64,000 nt of DNA from Collinsella sp. (GTDB lineage Bacteria; Actinomycetota; Coriobacteriia; Coriobacteriales; Coriobacteriaceae): positions 43,704 to 107,703 of the forward strand of contig DXMW01000003.1 of the NCBI GenBank assembly GCA_019414045.1, in the 5' to 3' direction. This document shows positions 15,116 through 24,493 of this stretch, in pieces. Below the pieces are notes generated by a model. It was given only the letters and a program-made list of their open reading frames with translations, searched no databases and had not been told where the DNA came from. Each line of letters starts with the position of its first letter. The first letter of the stretch is position 1. Both the position numbers and the translations under genes were made by a program.

Positions 15116-17023
15116 ATGGAACAGATTATCTTGAACATACTCGAGGCCCTGCGTCGCGGCGAGACCGTGGACGACAAAGCGCTCGTCAAACTGATACATG
15201 CCGAGGCGCGCCGTGAGGGTGCCGACAAACGCGATTTGGCCAAGCGCCGTCTGCTGCCGTTCTACCAGCGGGTAAAACGTGAGGAGCCGGCTCGTTGGGC
15301 TGGGTGGAATGTCGATGCCGAGCTGGAACGTCGACTGCTGCAGGCGCTGCGCATGAAGCCGCGCCGAACGGCCTCAGGCGTGGCGACCGTTACCGTCATC
15401 ACCAAGCCGTGGCCGTGCTCGGGCGATTGCCTGTTTTGTCCCAATGATCTGCGCATGCCCAAGAGCTATCTGCACGCCGAGCCGGCATGCGCCCGTGCGG
15501 AGCAAAATTGCTTCGACCCGTATCTGCAGGTGAGCGCTCGTCTGACCGCGCTTTCGCAGATGGGGCATGCGACCGACAAGATAGAGCTCATCGTGCTCGG
15601 TGGTACCTGGAGCGACTATCCGCAAGGGTATCAGACGTGGTTTATGTCGGAACTTTTCCGTGCGCTCAATGACGATGCCGTCGCCGGCGTGGCGGCCAAC
15701 CCCATGTTGGCGCGTCCGGGCATCAGCCGTGCCGAGGCGGGGCGTCTGCTCGATGACGCTCCCGCCGATGCCCTGCCGCCTGTGGTAGCAGAGCGCCGCG
15801 AGCGCTATCGGGCCGCCGGCATTGCGACAGACGAGGCCGAGCTTGCTGCCGGCGTTGCCGACGAGCAGGAGCGTGTGGATGCTGCCGTGGGCGGCTACAA
15901 CCGTGCGGTGCGTCGTCTGTACGGCCCCGGCACGCCGTGGGGCGAGGTCGCCGAGTGGCAGACGGCCACGATGGAGGAGCTTGAGCGCCAGCAGCGCTTC
16001 AACGAGACGGCGAAGCATCGCGTGGTGGGACTCGTTATTGAGACGCGCCCCGATGCCGTGACGCCACAGGCGCTCACGCTCATTCGTCGTCTGGGCTGCA
16101 CCAAGATTCAGATGGGCATCCAGAGCCTCGACCAGCGCCTGCTCGATATCAACGAGCGTCGCATTTCGGTGGCGCAGATCGAGTGGGCGTTTTCGCTTGC
16201 GCGCCTGTTTGGCTTTAAGATCCATGCGCATTTTATGCTCAACTTGCTGGGCGCCACGCCCGAGGGGGATAAGCTCGACTACGAGCGCTTTATGACCGAA
16301 GGGGCCTTTACGCCCGACGAGGTCAAGGTTTACCCGTGTGCGCTCATCGAGGGTTCGCGCCTGGTGGGCTGCTATGAGCGTGGCGAGTGGCGCCCCTATA
16401 CCGAGGACGAGCTGCTCGATGTGCTTGCCGACGACATCGTGGTGACGCCGGCGTTCTGCCGCATCAGCCGCATGATTCGCGACTTTAGCTCTGACGACAT
16501 CATGGTGGGCAACAAGAAGCCCAACCTGCGTCAACTCGTCGAAAACCGCTTGGCGGCTCGTGGGGAAGGCGCGACGGTGCGCGAGATCCGCTATCGCGAG
16601 ATCAGCACGGCGGGTGCCGACCTGAACGAGTTGGCCCTTGACGAGGAAGTGGCGTACGAGACGCCGGTGACGCACGAGCGCTTTTTGCAGTGGGTGACGC
16701 CGCAGGGCAAGATCGCGGGCTTTTTGCGCCTGTCTCTGCCCGATCGCGCCTTTGTCACCGCACATGCGGACGAGTTGCCGACCAGGCCGGAGGAAGCGAT
16801 GATTCGCGAGGTGCATGTGTATGGCATGGCGGCACGTGTGGGCGATCAGGGCCAGGCGGCTCAGCATCACGGTCTGGGGCGTCTGCTCGTGGAGCGTGCG
16901 TGCCAGATTGCTCGGGACGCGGGCTATGCGCGCATCAACGTGATCAGCGCGATTGGCACGCGCGAGTACTATCGCCATCTTGGATTTTATGACCATGGCC
17001 TCTATCTGCAAAAGGAGCTCTAG
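15116..17023 (+). CDS. elp3: Elp3: radical SAM/GNAT tRNA U34 carboxymethyltransferase
   Basis: 635 residues, the full Elp3 length. The radical SAM cluster cysteines are Cys101, Cys105 and Cys108 in PCSGDCLFCPN. KIQMGIQSLD and AHFMLNLLGATPEGD belong to the radical SAM barrel. The C-terminal ~150 residues form the GNAT acetyltransferase domain, ending with QHHGLGRLLVERACQIA and EYYRHLGF. Elp3 uses acetyl-CoA and SAM to make cm5U34 in tRNA anticodons; single-subunit bacterial forms are known. The start is preceded by GGGGGC. A spermidine-synthase-like gene begins directly after the stop, and a Trm9-like methyltransferase lies about 2 kb upstream on the opposite strand. Confidence 0.94.
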   Translation: MEQIILNILEALRRGETVDDKALVKLIHAEARREGADKRDLAKRRLLPFYQRVKREEPARWAGWNVDAELERRLLQALRMKPRRTASGVATVTVITKPWPCSGDCLFCPNDLRMPKSYLHAEPACARAEQNCFDPYLQVSARLTALSQMGHATDKIELIVLGGTWSDYPQGYQTWFMSELFRALNDDAVAGVAANPMLARPGISRAEAGRLLDDAPADALPPVVAERRERYRAAGIATDEAELAAGVADEQERVDAAVGGYNRAVRRLYGPGTPWGEVAEWQTATMEELERQQRFNETAKHRVVGLVIETRPDAVTPQALTLIRRLGCTKIQMGIQSLDQRLLDINERRISVAQIEWAFSLARLFGFKIHAHFMLNLLGATPEGDKLDYERFMTEGAFTPDEVKVYPCALIEGSRLVGCYERGEWRPYTEDELLDVLADDIVVTPAFCRISRMIRDFSSDDIMVGNKKPNLRQLVENRLAARGEGATVREIRYREISTAGADLNELALDEEVAYETPVTHERFLQWVTPQGKIAGFLRLSLPDRAFVTAHADELPTRPEEAMIREVHVYGMAARVGDQGQAAQHHGLGRLLVERACQIARDAGYARINVISAIGTREYYRHLGFYDHGLYLQKEL

Positions 17024-17899
17024 ATGAACAAGCCGAGTGTTTCTGCTGGCGTCGTTGCCGGCGTTGCTCTGGGAGCCGCGGCGCTTGGTGCGGCCGCTGT
17101 CGCTGTTCGTGCTGCCTGTCTGCAGGTTGCGCGAACCCGTAATGGGTTGGCGCGTGTGAAACGCGTGCACGATGAGAACGGCGACGAAGTCCGCGTGTTG
17201 GTGCAAGGCGGCGTGTACCAAAGCGCGACCTACGTTGGCGAGCGTTGGGCGGAGCCCGTCTTTGCATACTATCGCGCGTTTGACGATGTCTTTGAGGCCG
17301 AGGACGCAATGCGTGGCGCCTATGGTCACGGTATCGACTGCATGCTTATGCTGGGCGGCGGCGGGTTTGCCTATCCTAAGTTCGCCCTGATGTCGCACAA
17401 GGGCTTGTGCATGGACGTCATCGAGTATGACGGAGAGATTACGCGTCTGGCCCGCCGCTGGTTCTACCTAGACGAGCTGGAGCGCACGGCGGGCGATCGC
17501 CTTCGGGTGATTACCGCCGAGGCGCGTTCGTACCTGGGCGTTACGAGCGTGGGGCATCGTCGCTACGACGTGATCGTGAGCGATTGCTTTGGCGGTGCCG
17601 AGCCCGTGCGCGAGCTGGCGACGGTTGAGGCGTTGCGTTTGGTGCGAGGCAGCCTGAGCCCCGGGGGTATCTACGTGGCCAATATCGTGAGCGCAAGCGA
17701 GGGGAACGATGTGACGTTCCTGCGCGACTGCGCTGCCACGGCACTCGAGGTGTTCGCCCACGCCTGGGTGGTCCCGTGTGGCGATGCGGAGTTCGGCGGC
17801 GAGGAGAACTACCTGCTCATCGCCAGCGACGGCGACTATGTCTTCGCCGAAGCCGTGCCTTTTGACGTCGACTTCCTTGGCGCTGCCCTCCACGACTAG
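17024..17899 (+). CDS. Spermidine synthase-like (SAM-fold) protein with N-terminal anchor
   Basis: 291 residues starting immediately after the elp3 stop, with AAAAGGAG in the elp3 tail. The N-terminus has an Ala/Gly-rich hydrophobic helix (about residues 8-32), probably a membrane anchor. The rest has the spermine/spermidine synthase fold: MLMLGGGGFAYPKF, VIEYDGEI, YDVIVSDCFGGAEP and LSPGGIYVANIV. The DxxGG region reads DCFGG and a classic polyamine pocket is not evident, so it may not make spermidine. Co-transcription with elp3 suggests a SAM- or tRNA-linked role, but this is only inference. Confidence 0.8.
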   Translation: MNKPSVSAGVVAGVALGAAALGAAAVAVRAACLQVARTRNGLARVKRVHDENGDEVRVLVQGGVYQSATYVGERWAEPVFAYYRAFDDVFEAEDAMRGAYGHGIDCMLMLGGGGFAYPKFALMSHKGLCMDVIEYDGEITRLARRWFYLDELERTAGDRLRVITAEARSYLGVTSVGHRRYDVIVSDCFGGAEPVRELATVEALRLVRGSLSPGGIYVANIVSASEGNDVTFLRDCAATALEVFAHAWVVPCGDAEFGGEENYLLIASDGDYVFAEAVPFDVDFLGAALHD

Positions 17900-17949
17900 C
17901 CTACTCGTGGCGGGCCTTTCCATCAGTCTTTTTGGACGGGGCTTTTTAA

Positions 17950-20397
17950 CTACTTCTTGGCCGGGCGCCAGCCGAGAACACGCTGCTTCATGCCCTCTAT
18001 GTCGAGTACGCCTTCGGCAAAGCCCTTACGCACGAGCTCTTCGGGAACGAACTCATCGTAACGATCAAAGTAAGGCACCTCGCCGGGATAGACGAGCTCG
18101 ATGGGGTCGAAGTCCTTTTCGGCCTCGGCTGCGAGCACCTCAAAGAACGTCTCCTCGTCGGCCTTCATCTTAAACTGCATAAAGTACGGGCGTGACGGGT
18201 CGAGTCCGCGAAGGCCCAGCTCCGCGGCACACTTAATCTTGAGCATGCGCTCGAGCGCCAAAAAGGCGTAGCTGCCCAGCCAGGGGAAAAGCACCCAGGT
18301 GTCGCCGCCGAGGTTAATGAGCGGCTTAGTTCCCGCGCCCGAAATCTCGGCCGTATGGCGAGCCTGCGCCAAGCGGGCCCGCGCGTTACCCATAAGGTAC
18401 GGATACGCGGCATGTTCGTTGAGCGCCTTGCGCATGCGCTCGAGTACGTGTGTATTGATGTCACCGGGGCAGTCGCCAAAGTAGGCCGGCACCCGGCCCT
18501 TGACCTGCGTGGCAAAGACGGTATGACGCTTCCAGTCCACTTCCTCGACAATCCAGCAGTGTCCGGCGATGGCGATGCGCTCACCGGGCGGTGGCGGATT
18601 GACGATCGTGCCCAACTCGGCCGACTCGCTACGAACGGTGAACTCCTCGTTTTCCTGGAACACGGCGTAGAACTTAAAGTTGTTAATGATGCGCTCGCCC
18701 GCGAGACCCACAATGAGCCCGCCACCCTCGGTGACTTGGATATGGTCGATGGTAATGAGGTGACGCAGCAACACGCGATAGTCATCGGCCGAGATGCGAT
18801 GGAAATAGCTGAGTGTGAGCACGCGCCGGGCAAGCTCTGCCGGCGTGAGTTCGCCGGTGCTGGCAAGCGTCGACATAGTCTGGTGGTAGAGCAGGCTGTA
18901 GGGGAGTCGATCGAGCTCGGGCGGCTCGACCCACTTTTCCTCGCGATAGAGTTGTACGAGCGCAATGCCCTGCAGGAGCTTCCACGGAATGGTCTCGGGC
19001 ATCATCGTGCGCGGCTCGGGCTCTTCCTCGCGCATGACGAACCACATCTCGGGCGGAAGATCGCGGCGCCCCGTGCGGCCCATTCGCTGCAAAAAGGAGC
19101 TGACGGTAAACGGCGCATCGATCTGGAAGGCACGCTCCAGACGGCCGATATCGATGCCGAGTTCCAGCGTAGAGGTGGTGACGGTTGTCTGCGCCTGCTC
19201 CTCATCGCGCATGAGTTCCTCGGCCGTCTCGCGCAGCGATGCCGAAAGATTGCCATGGTGGATGAGGAAACGGTCGGGCTCGTGCCGGCTCTCGCAGTAG
19301 CTGCGCAGCATGGAGCACACGGCCTCTGCCTCCTCGCGCGAGTTGGCAAAGACCAGGCACTTGCGTCCGCGGGTGTGTTCAAAGATGTAGCCCATGCCGG
19401 GGTCGGCGTTGTCGGGCGCGGTGTCGTTGGGGTTGAGCAGTCCCTGTTCGGTCGCTCGTGGGATGTCGACTTCGCCCTCGGGGGCCGAGGAAGTGCGACG
19501 GTCTTTGGGAGCGGTCTTGCCCCGCGCCTGCTCGCGACGTTGACGGCGTTCCTCCTGTGTAAGCTGTCCGCTGTGGCGCATGTCTTGTCCGGATGCGGGC
19601 AGCGCCGCGGGCGCCGCCGTCTCAATACGCTCGCACGCAAGCACTTCGGCCTCTTGAGGACCCGCACTCTCGAATCCCCGCTGCTGAGCCTGGGGGCCCG
19701 AGTTGTAGAAGTGCTCCATGGAGATGCGCCACACGCGGCGCGGTTCCTCAAAGCGGGGGATGATGCAATCGCGTCCCGTTCCCTGCGAGAGAAAGGCGCC
19801 CGTGCGCTCGGGGTCGCCGATGGTGGCAGAAAGGCCAATGCGGCGAGGCTGCACGCCGGCCATGCGCGAGAGTCGCTCGATAAGACAGAGCGTCTGACCG
19901 CCGCGGTCGCCGCGCATGAGCGAATGAACCTCGTCGATAACCACATAGCGCAGGTCGCAAAACATGCGCGGGATTGCCATGTGCTTATGGATCAGGAGCG
20001 CCTCGAGCGATTCGGGCGTAATCTGTAGGATACCGCTCGGCTTTTTGATGAGTTTGGCCTTGTGTGATTGTGAGACATCGCCATGCCAGTGCCAGACGGG
20101 GATATCGGCTTCTTCGCACAGGTCGTTGAGGCGGACGAATTGGTCGTTGATGAGCGCCTTGAGGGGGCCAATGTAGAGGGCGCCCACGCTTGCGGGCGGG
20201 TTCTCCCAAAACTCGGTCAGGATGGGAAAGAAGGCTGCCTCGGTTTTGCCGGAAGCCGTTGATGCCGTCAGGAGCACATTGTCCTGCGTGTCAAAGATGG
20301 CACCTGCTGCCGCAACCTGGATAGAGCGCAAGCTCTCCCAATCGTGGGAGTAGATGAAGTCTTGGATAAACGGGGCGTAGCGGTCAAAGGCGTTCAC
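17950..20397 (-). CDS. sngC: DEAD/DEAH helicase, Shango SngC-like
   Basis: 815 residues from a GTG at 20397, chosen because GAGGAGG sits 5 bases upstream and homology starts there; the frame is open further but overlaps the ATPase gene. It is a superfamily 2 helicase: STASGKTEAA (Lys51), GPLKALINDQ, TPESLEALL, DEVHSL (155-158), LSATIGDPERT, FANSREEAEAV, LELGIDIG and motif VI QRMGRTGRR. A low-complexity charged insert lies at about residues 250-330. The remainder, with HTH-like and GHCWIVEEVDWKRH segments, resembles Lhr-type extensions. Together with the ATPase and TerB genes it matches the Shango anti-phage system, where the helicase is essential. Confidence 0.85.
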   Translation of the reverse strand: MNAFDRYAPFIQDFIYSHDWESLRSIQVAAAGAIFDTQDNVLLTASTASGKTEAAFFPILTEFWENPPASVGALYIGPLKALINDQFVRLNDLCEEADIPVWHWHGDVSQSHKAKLIKKPSGILQITPESLEALLIHKHMAIPRMFCDLRYVVIDEVHSLMRGDRGGQTLCLIERLSRMAGVQPRRIGLSATIGDPERTGAFLSQGTGRDCIIPRFEEPRRVWRISMEHFYNSGPQAQQRGFESAGPQEAEVLACERIETAAPAALPASGQDMRHSGQLTQEERRQRREQARGKTAPKDRRTSSAPEGEVDIPRATEQGLLNPNDTAPDNADPGMGYIFEHTRGRKCLVFANSREEAEAVCSMLRSYCESRHEPDRFLIHHGNLSASLRETAEELMRDEEQAQTTVTTSTLELGIDIGRLERAFQIDAPFTVSSFLQRMGRTGRRDLPPEMWFVMREEEPEPRTMMPETIPWKLLQGIALVQLYREEKWVEPPELDRLPYSLLYHQTMSTLASTGELTPAELARRVLTLSYFHRISADDYRVLLRHLITIDHIQVTEGGGLIVGLAGERIINNFKFYAVFQENEEFTVRSESAELGTIVNPPPPGERIAIAGHCWIVEEVDWKRHTVFATQVKGRVPAYFGDCPGDINTHVLERMRKALNEHAAYPYLMGNARARLAQARHTAEISGAGTKPLINLGGDTWVLFPWLGSYAFLALERMLKIKCAAELGLRGLDPSRPYFMQFKMKADEETFFEVLAAEAEKDFDPIELVYPGEVPYFDRYDEFVPEELVRKGFAEGVLDIEGMKQRVLGWRPAKK

Positions 20398-20513
20398 GGG
20401 GCCTCCTCTCAAAAACGAATCTCTCAACGCGGCTGGCAACGGCTTGCTGAATGACTGCTTTAACGTTTGCCCAGATAAAACCTGCCAAAATAAACCTGTC
20501 TCTTTTTGGCGGG

Positions 20514-21818
20514 TTAGATGGTGAACTCGGCGAAATTGCGGTCGCCGACTGCGGTATCGGTGTCGCCTGTTGCGGTTGCCGGCGCTAGCGTGTCGCCACC
20601 GACGCTTTGCAGCAGCTCGGCTACGTTGGCGTCGGGGTTCTGGCATAGGATGTCGAGCAGCTCGATAAAGTCACGAATGACTTCACGCGGCGTCAGATGC
20701 GTGTCGGCTCCCACACGACCGAACTCGATCTTGAGGAAGTCCACTAAGTCGTTTTCGGTAAGCGTGGGCGTCCAGCCAAAGTAGCCGGCGTGAATTTGCA
20801 TGAGTTTTTCGATCAGCACCAGCAACTCCTCGTAGGTGAGTGGCTGCAGGCGGATGATGGGTGCGAGCATGTCTTTGAGATCATCGCGCGCAAAGCGACC
20901 CTGAGCGAGTCGGCTACGCAGAGCCTCGTAGGAGAACACGCCGCGGCGACGGTCCTCGATGGAGGTTGGCGTGCCGCCCATGATCATGCCCAGGTACTGC
21001 GCCTTGCCCTGGAGCGTGTCGTTGTACATGGTCAGGATCTTCTCGTAGTTGTACTGGCGCGTGATGGCGTTGGGAATCTTATACAGATTCACGAGCTCGT
21101 CGATGAGCACCAGCATGCCCTTGTAGCCGCTGCAAACCAAAAAACGCGCGATGAGTTTGACGTAGTCGTACCAGTCGTCATCGCTGATGATGGTTGAGGA
21201 GCCCAGTTCGGCGCGAGCCTCGCTCTTGGTGCGGTATTCGCCGCGGATCCATTTGGTCACGCGGCTCATGGCCTCTTCGTCGCCCTCGGATACGGCCGCG
21301 CGGTAGCGGCGGAGCATGCGGGCGAAGTCGAAGCCGTGGACCATTTCCTCGAGCGGGGCCAGTTGGGCGTTGACGGCGGACTCATCGGCATCGGCGCACG
21401 AGGCGACCCAACGATCAAGGATTAGGTTGAGCGCGCCTCCCTCGGGGCGCGTTTTAGTTGATATGTTGCGGATGAGCTCTCGATAGGTGGCAAGGCCCTG
21501 CCCCTGGCCGCCCTGTAGGCGACGCTCGGGGGATAGGTCGGCATCGGCGACGACGAACCCCTCGCCCATGGCGTGCGTGCGGATGGTCTGGAGCAAAAAG
21601 CTCTTGCCGGCGCCGTAACGGCCGACCAGAAAGCGGAAGCTCGCACCACCGTCAGCGATGAGGCTCAGATCGGTGAGCAGGGCGCGGATCTCGACCTCGC
21701 GCCCTACGGTGATGTAGGGAAGGCCGATACGCGGGACCACGCCACCCTTGAGCGAGTTGAGAATGACAGCGGCGACGCGCTTGGGCACGCGGGGTGCTGC
21801 GGATGCGGTATCACTCAT
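20514..21818 (-). CDS. sngB: ATP-binding protein, BrxC/D-like (DUF2791), Shango SngB-like
   Basis: 434 residues. P-loop GRYGAGKS (66-73, Lys72) and a Walker B-like LVLIDELVNL (Asp240-Glu241) place it in the BREX-type ATPase family (DUF2791). RIGLPYITVGRE near the N-terminus, NAITRQYNYEKILTMYND and IMGGTPTSIEDRRRGVFSYEALRSRL are typical of the family. The ATG at 21818 overlaps the TerB gene by 8 bases, so translation is coupled. A 116-bp gap separates it from the helicase. In Shango this ATPase works with the TerB protein and helicase in phage defence; its biochemical role is not settled. Confidence 0.85.
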   Translation of the reverse strand: MSDTASAAPRVPKRVAAVILNSLKGGVVPRIGLPYITVGREVEIRALLTDLSLIADGGASFRFLVGRYGAGKSFLLQTIRTHAMGEGFVVADADLSPERRLQGGQGQGLATYRELIRNISTKTRPEGGALNLILDRWVASCADADESAVNAQLAPLEEMVHGFDFARMLRRYRAAVSEGDEEAMSRVTKWIRGEYRTKSEARAELGSSTIISDDDWYDYVKLIARFLVCSGYKGMLVLIDELVNLYKIPNAITRQYNYEKILTMYNDTLQGKAQYLGMIMGGTPTSIEDRRRGVFSYEALRSRLAQGRFARDDLKDMLAPIIRLQPLTYEELLVLIEKLMQIHAGYFGWTPTLTENDLVDFLKIEFGRVGADTHLTPREVIRDFIELLDILCQNPDANVAELLQSVGGDTLAPATATGDTDTAVGDRNFAEFTI

Positions 21819-23571
21819 GGTCTAGGTATCCTCTCACGTCTGCTACGTAGTCCTCGATAATCTGCGGTCCTGCCGCGCCAAATTCAATTACGGTGTCGCC
21901 AACCAGGTCAAAGAGTGCTTCGTTGATGGTGTCGACGAGCATGTCCTCGCTCTTGCCCGACTGTGCCACTGCCGATGCCGTCTGTGCCGTGTTCTGCTCG
22001 AGCAGCGCGCGGAGATAGGCGTCTGCGGCGGGCGCGAGTTCGTTCGTGGCGTCAGCGGGCGCAGCAGCTGCGAACGCGGGCGTCGGCGCGAGAAGCGGTG
22101 CCACGACACCAAACTGTTCGGTGGATATGGTCGGCTCGTCGGACTCGTCCTGCCCTGCAGCCGCCGCGACCGCCTCGACCGTCGCGTCGGCTACGGGCTC
22201 GGCTTCCGGTTGCCCTGAGTCCGCTGCCTCGGCTTCTGCGGACGCGCCGTCCTCGCGTTCCTCGTCGATCAAAAGCGCTTCGCGCGTTTGTGCGGCAGCG
22301 CTCCGAATGTGCCCCAGCTGGCTCAAATCGATATCGATCTTGACGGGCTGGTGTGCGGCGTCCCACGAAAGCCATGTCACAATCTCGTCATCGATAATCT
22401 TGGCCAGATATTTGGGGACCTTTTCTTCCTTAAGGGGATGGGCGGGGTCCAGCGCCAGGCGCAAGCGTTGGTCGCAGGCGCGCATCATTTCACCGAGCTT
22501 GCTGCTCTTTTGCCTACTACCGTGGATACGCATGCATTCCCAAAAGCCGTTTTGGCAACGGTAGATATGGATAGGATCCAGGCGGTATTCGCAGTCCTCG
22601 TGGCGCTCGGGCGCAAAGAATACGGCCGAGGCAAACATGGTGTAGGGCATGGCCGTCTCCTCCCCAAATAAACTCGCCACGATGCCGGTCTTTCGGTGCG
22701 TGTCATAGTAGCGCACCATGCGGACATACACGGCGCATGCCACGTGGCGCAGATCGCGGTGGTGGCTGCGGTCGAGCCGCGAGTTACTTAGGTTGTACGT
22801 GGAGAGGGCGTTGATGGCGGCCATGAGTCGCTCCTCACGCACCTCATCGGGCGGAAGGGGGAGCGTGGGCTCGGAGGTTTTGCGACGCTTAGGGGTCTGG
22901 CCGGACGGTGCCGGTGCCGGTACAAGGTCTCGTGCCGCGCGCCGCAGCTCGATAAGGGCGTTATCGAATATGACGGTTTTAGAGTCACGAAGCAGCTTGG
23001 GGTCGAGCCCGTGGAACACGGCGTAATCTTGCAGCCACACGCGCGCAAACCGGTCGATGCCGGGCTCGAAGGCGCGATAGACATCCCAAAAAGCCTTGAT
23101 CTTGTTAAAACCATCGAGTGGATTATCTACGCCAATGCCGCAGATCAGCTCATAGAGATACAGAAAGGCAAAGGACGTAGACGTTTCCTCGACGGTTCCG
23201 CGGCGCACTTGGGCACGCCAGGTAAAGTAGCCGCGCAGCTGCCGGTCGCTCATGGCGTTGTAGGTGGGAAAGTACGACTTAAAGGTGCCGTTGTAGGGAC
23301 AGTCGTCCTCAAAGTCGGCCATCAGCAGGCCCTGGCGGTAAAAAAGCTCGGCTTCCGAAAGCCAGCGGCCCGCACCGCCCTTGGGGTCATCCTGCCAGCG
23401 CGATATCTCGCGCATTTTACGGTACTGGTCGGGGAGGAAGTTCTGCATCTGTCGGCCGGTTTTGAGAATCGGCTCGTCTGCGTAGATTTCGTTTGAGAAG
23501 CGGGCGGACTGATGGGTCCGGGCCTCGGCCATAATGCGCTCGATGAGCATCTTGATGTCCTGGTCGGCCAC
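21811..23571 (-). CDS. sngA: TerB-domain protein, Shango SngA-like
   Basis: 586 residues from a GTG at 23571 preceded by GGAGG. The N-terminal part has the TerB_N signature: NAMSDRQLRGYFTWRAQVRRG followed by FAFLYLYELICGIG and DYAVFHGLD. The middle has a TerB_C-type region ending near a DIDLSQLGHIRSAAAQTREALL motif. An Ala/Glu/Asp-rich linker (about 440-530) precedes a short C-terminal helix. It is the first gene of a three-gene minus-strand operon with an ATPase (overlap) and a helicase, the gene content of Shango. A -10-like TATGAT lies on the minus strand at 23608-23613. The DUF554 gene ends 87 bp upstream and could also feed transcripts in. Confidence 0.85.
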   Translation of the reverse strand: MADQDIKMLIERIMAEARTHQSARFSNEIYADEPILKTGRQMQNFLPDQYRKMREISRWQDDPKGGAGRWLSEAELFYRQGLLMADFEDDCPYNGTFKSYFPTYNAMSDRQLRGYFTWRAQVRRGTVEETSTSFAFLYLYELICGIGVDNPLDGFNKIKAFWDVYRAFEPGIDRFARVWLQDYAVFHGLDPKLLRDSKTVIFDNALIELRRAARDLVPAPAPSGQTPKRRKTSEPTLPLPPDEVREERLMAAINALSTYNLSNSRLDRSHHRDLRHVACAVYVRMVRYYDTHRKTGIVASLFGEETAMPYTMFASAVFFAPERHEDCEYRLDPIHIYRCQNGFWECMRIHGSRQKSSKLGEMMRACDQRLRLALDPAHPLKEEKVPKYLAKIIDDEIVTWLSWDAAHQPVKIDIDLSQLGHIRSAAAQTREALLIDEEREDGASAEAEAADSGQPEAEPVADATVEAVAAAAGQDESDEPTISTEQFGVVAPLLAPTPAFAAAAPADATNELAPAADAYLRALLEQNTAQTASAVAQSGKSEDMLVDTINEALFDLVGDTVIEFGAAGPQIIEDYVADVRGYLDHE

Positions 23572-23658
23572 CGCTCCTCCTCTCGAACGCAGCTACGGTG
23601 ACCTCATATCATAGCACAGCATCAAACAGATGTTCGAGATACCGCTGCGTTGATAGAT

Positions 23659-24375
23659 TTAGAACAGGAGGGCGTATATGACGGCGATGACGACGGAGGG
23701 AAGCATATTGGCCGTGCGGAAGGTCTGAGGACGGATGAGGTTGACGCCGACGCAGAAGATGAGCATGGAGCCTACGAGCGAAAGGCTGTTGAGGGCAGCT
23801 GTGGTCATGATGGGGGAGAGCGCGCCGGCAAACAACGTGATCGTCCCCTGGAACACGGCGACGGGCAGGGCGGAGAAGATACAGCCGCGGCCAAGCGAGG
23901 CCGTCATGGTGCAGACGATGATGCAGTCCAGTGCGCCCTTGAGGGCAAGCGTTGACCAGTCGCCGAGCAGGCCGTCCTGGATCGATCCCACAATGGCCAT
24001 GGCGCCGATGCACACGGTGAGTGAAGTCGAGACAAAAGCGTTGGTGAACTCGTTATCGCCCTCACTGTCAGTCTTGCGCTTGAGCCATTCGCCAAGGTTC
24101 TCGATGGCGGCTTCCAAGTTGACGGCCTCGCCGATGAGCGAGCCGAGGGCGAACGAGACAATGAGCATGGTGGTACCAGTGGTCGCCAGCGCCTCCCCAT
24201 CGATAAGGAGCATCTTTTGCATGGTGCCGCCAAGGCCGATAAACAGGACGCACAGCCCCGACGCTTTCATGAGCGTGTCTTGGATACGCGGTGTGATAAA
24301 GCGACCGCCCGCTAATCCCAAAAGACCGCCCGCAACTAAAAGGACAACGTTGATGATTGTTCCCAAGCCCGGCAT
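23659..24375 (-). CDS. DUF554 membrane protein
   Basis: 238 residues from the ATG at 24375 (AGGAGG 5 bases upstream). The protein has about six to seven hydrophobic spans, beginning IINVVLLVAGGLLGLAGG and ending VVIAVIYALLF. It matches DUF554 throughout: LCVLFIGLGG, FALGSLIGEAVNLEAAIE, IVGSIQDGLLGD and LIFCVGVNLI. DUF554 proteins are predicted inner-membrane transporters or channels of unknown substrate. It lies just upstream of the Shango operon on the same strand but has no known link to it. A candidate promoter lies at 24445-24473. Confidence 0.9.
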   Translation of the reverse strand: MPGLGTIINVVLLVAGGLLGLAGGRFITPRIQDTLMKASGLCVLFIGLGGTMQKMLLIDGEALATTGTTMLIVSFALGSLIGEAVNLEAAIENLGEWLKRKTDSEGDNEFTNAFVSTSLTVCIGAMAIVGSIQDGLLGDWSTLALKGALDCIIVCTMTASLGRGCIFSALPVAVFQGTITLFAGALSPIMTTAALNSLSLVGSMLIFCVGVNLIRPQTFRTANMLPSVVIAVIYALLF

Positions 24376-24444
24376 GAGCCCTCCTGTATTGATGCCAACG
24401 TGGCAATCGTAGCAGAATGGAATGCGAGACACATCGCGACTCAT

Positions 24445-24473
24445 CTAATACGTTATATAAGTGGTATTAGCAA
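24445..24473 (-). promoter_or_regulatory. Candidate promoter of the DUF554 gene, inside an inverted repeat
   Basis: On the minus strand TTGCTA is followed after 17 bases by TATTAG. The same stretch holds the inverted repeat CTAATAC-N12-GTATTAG (24445-24470), so a repressor could overlap the promoter. Confidence 0.4.
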
Positions 24474-24493
24474 CGACGCGCAGTATTTAAGCC

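Noticed and set aside
15374..17398. 674-codon minus-strand frame over elp3
   Set aside because: Antisense shadow of elp3; Arg/His-rich composition and no homology pattern.
20398..20646. N-terminal extension of the Shango helicase to 20646
   Set aside because: The extra 83 residues are Arg-rich, overlap the ATPase gene in another frame, and a strong GTG/GAGGAGG start exists at 20397.
17950..23571. BREX type system
   Set aside because: The ATPase is BREX-like (DUF2791) but no PglX, PglZ or BrxL is present; TerB + ATPase + helicase fits Shango better.
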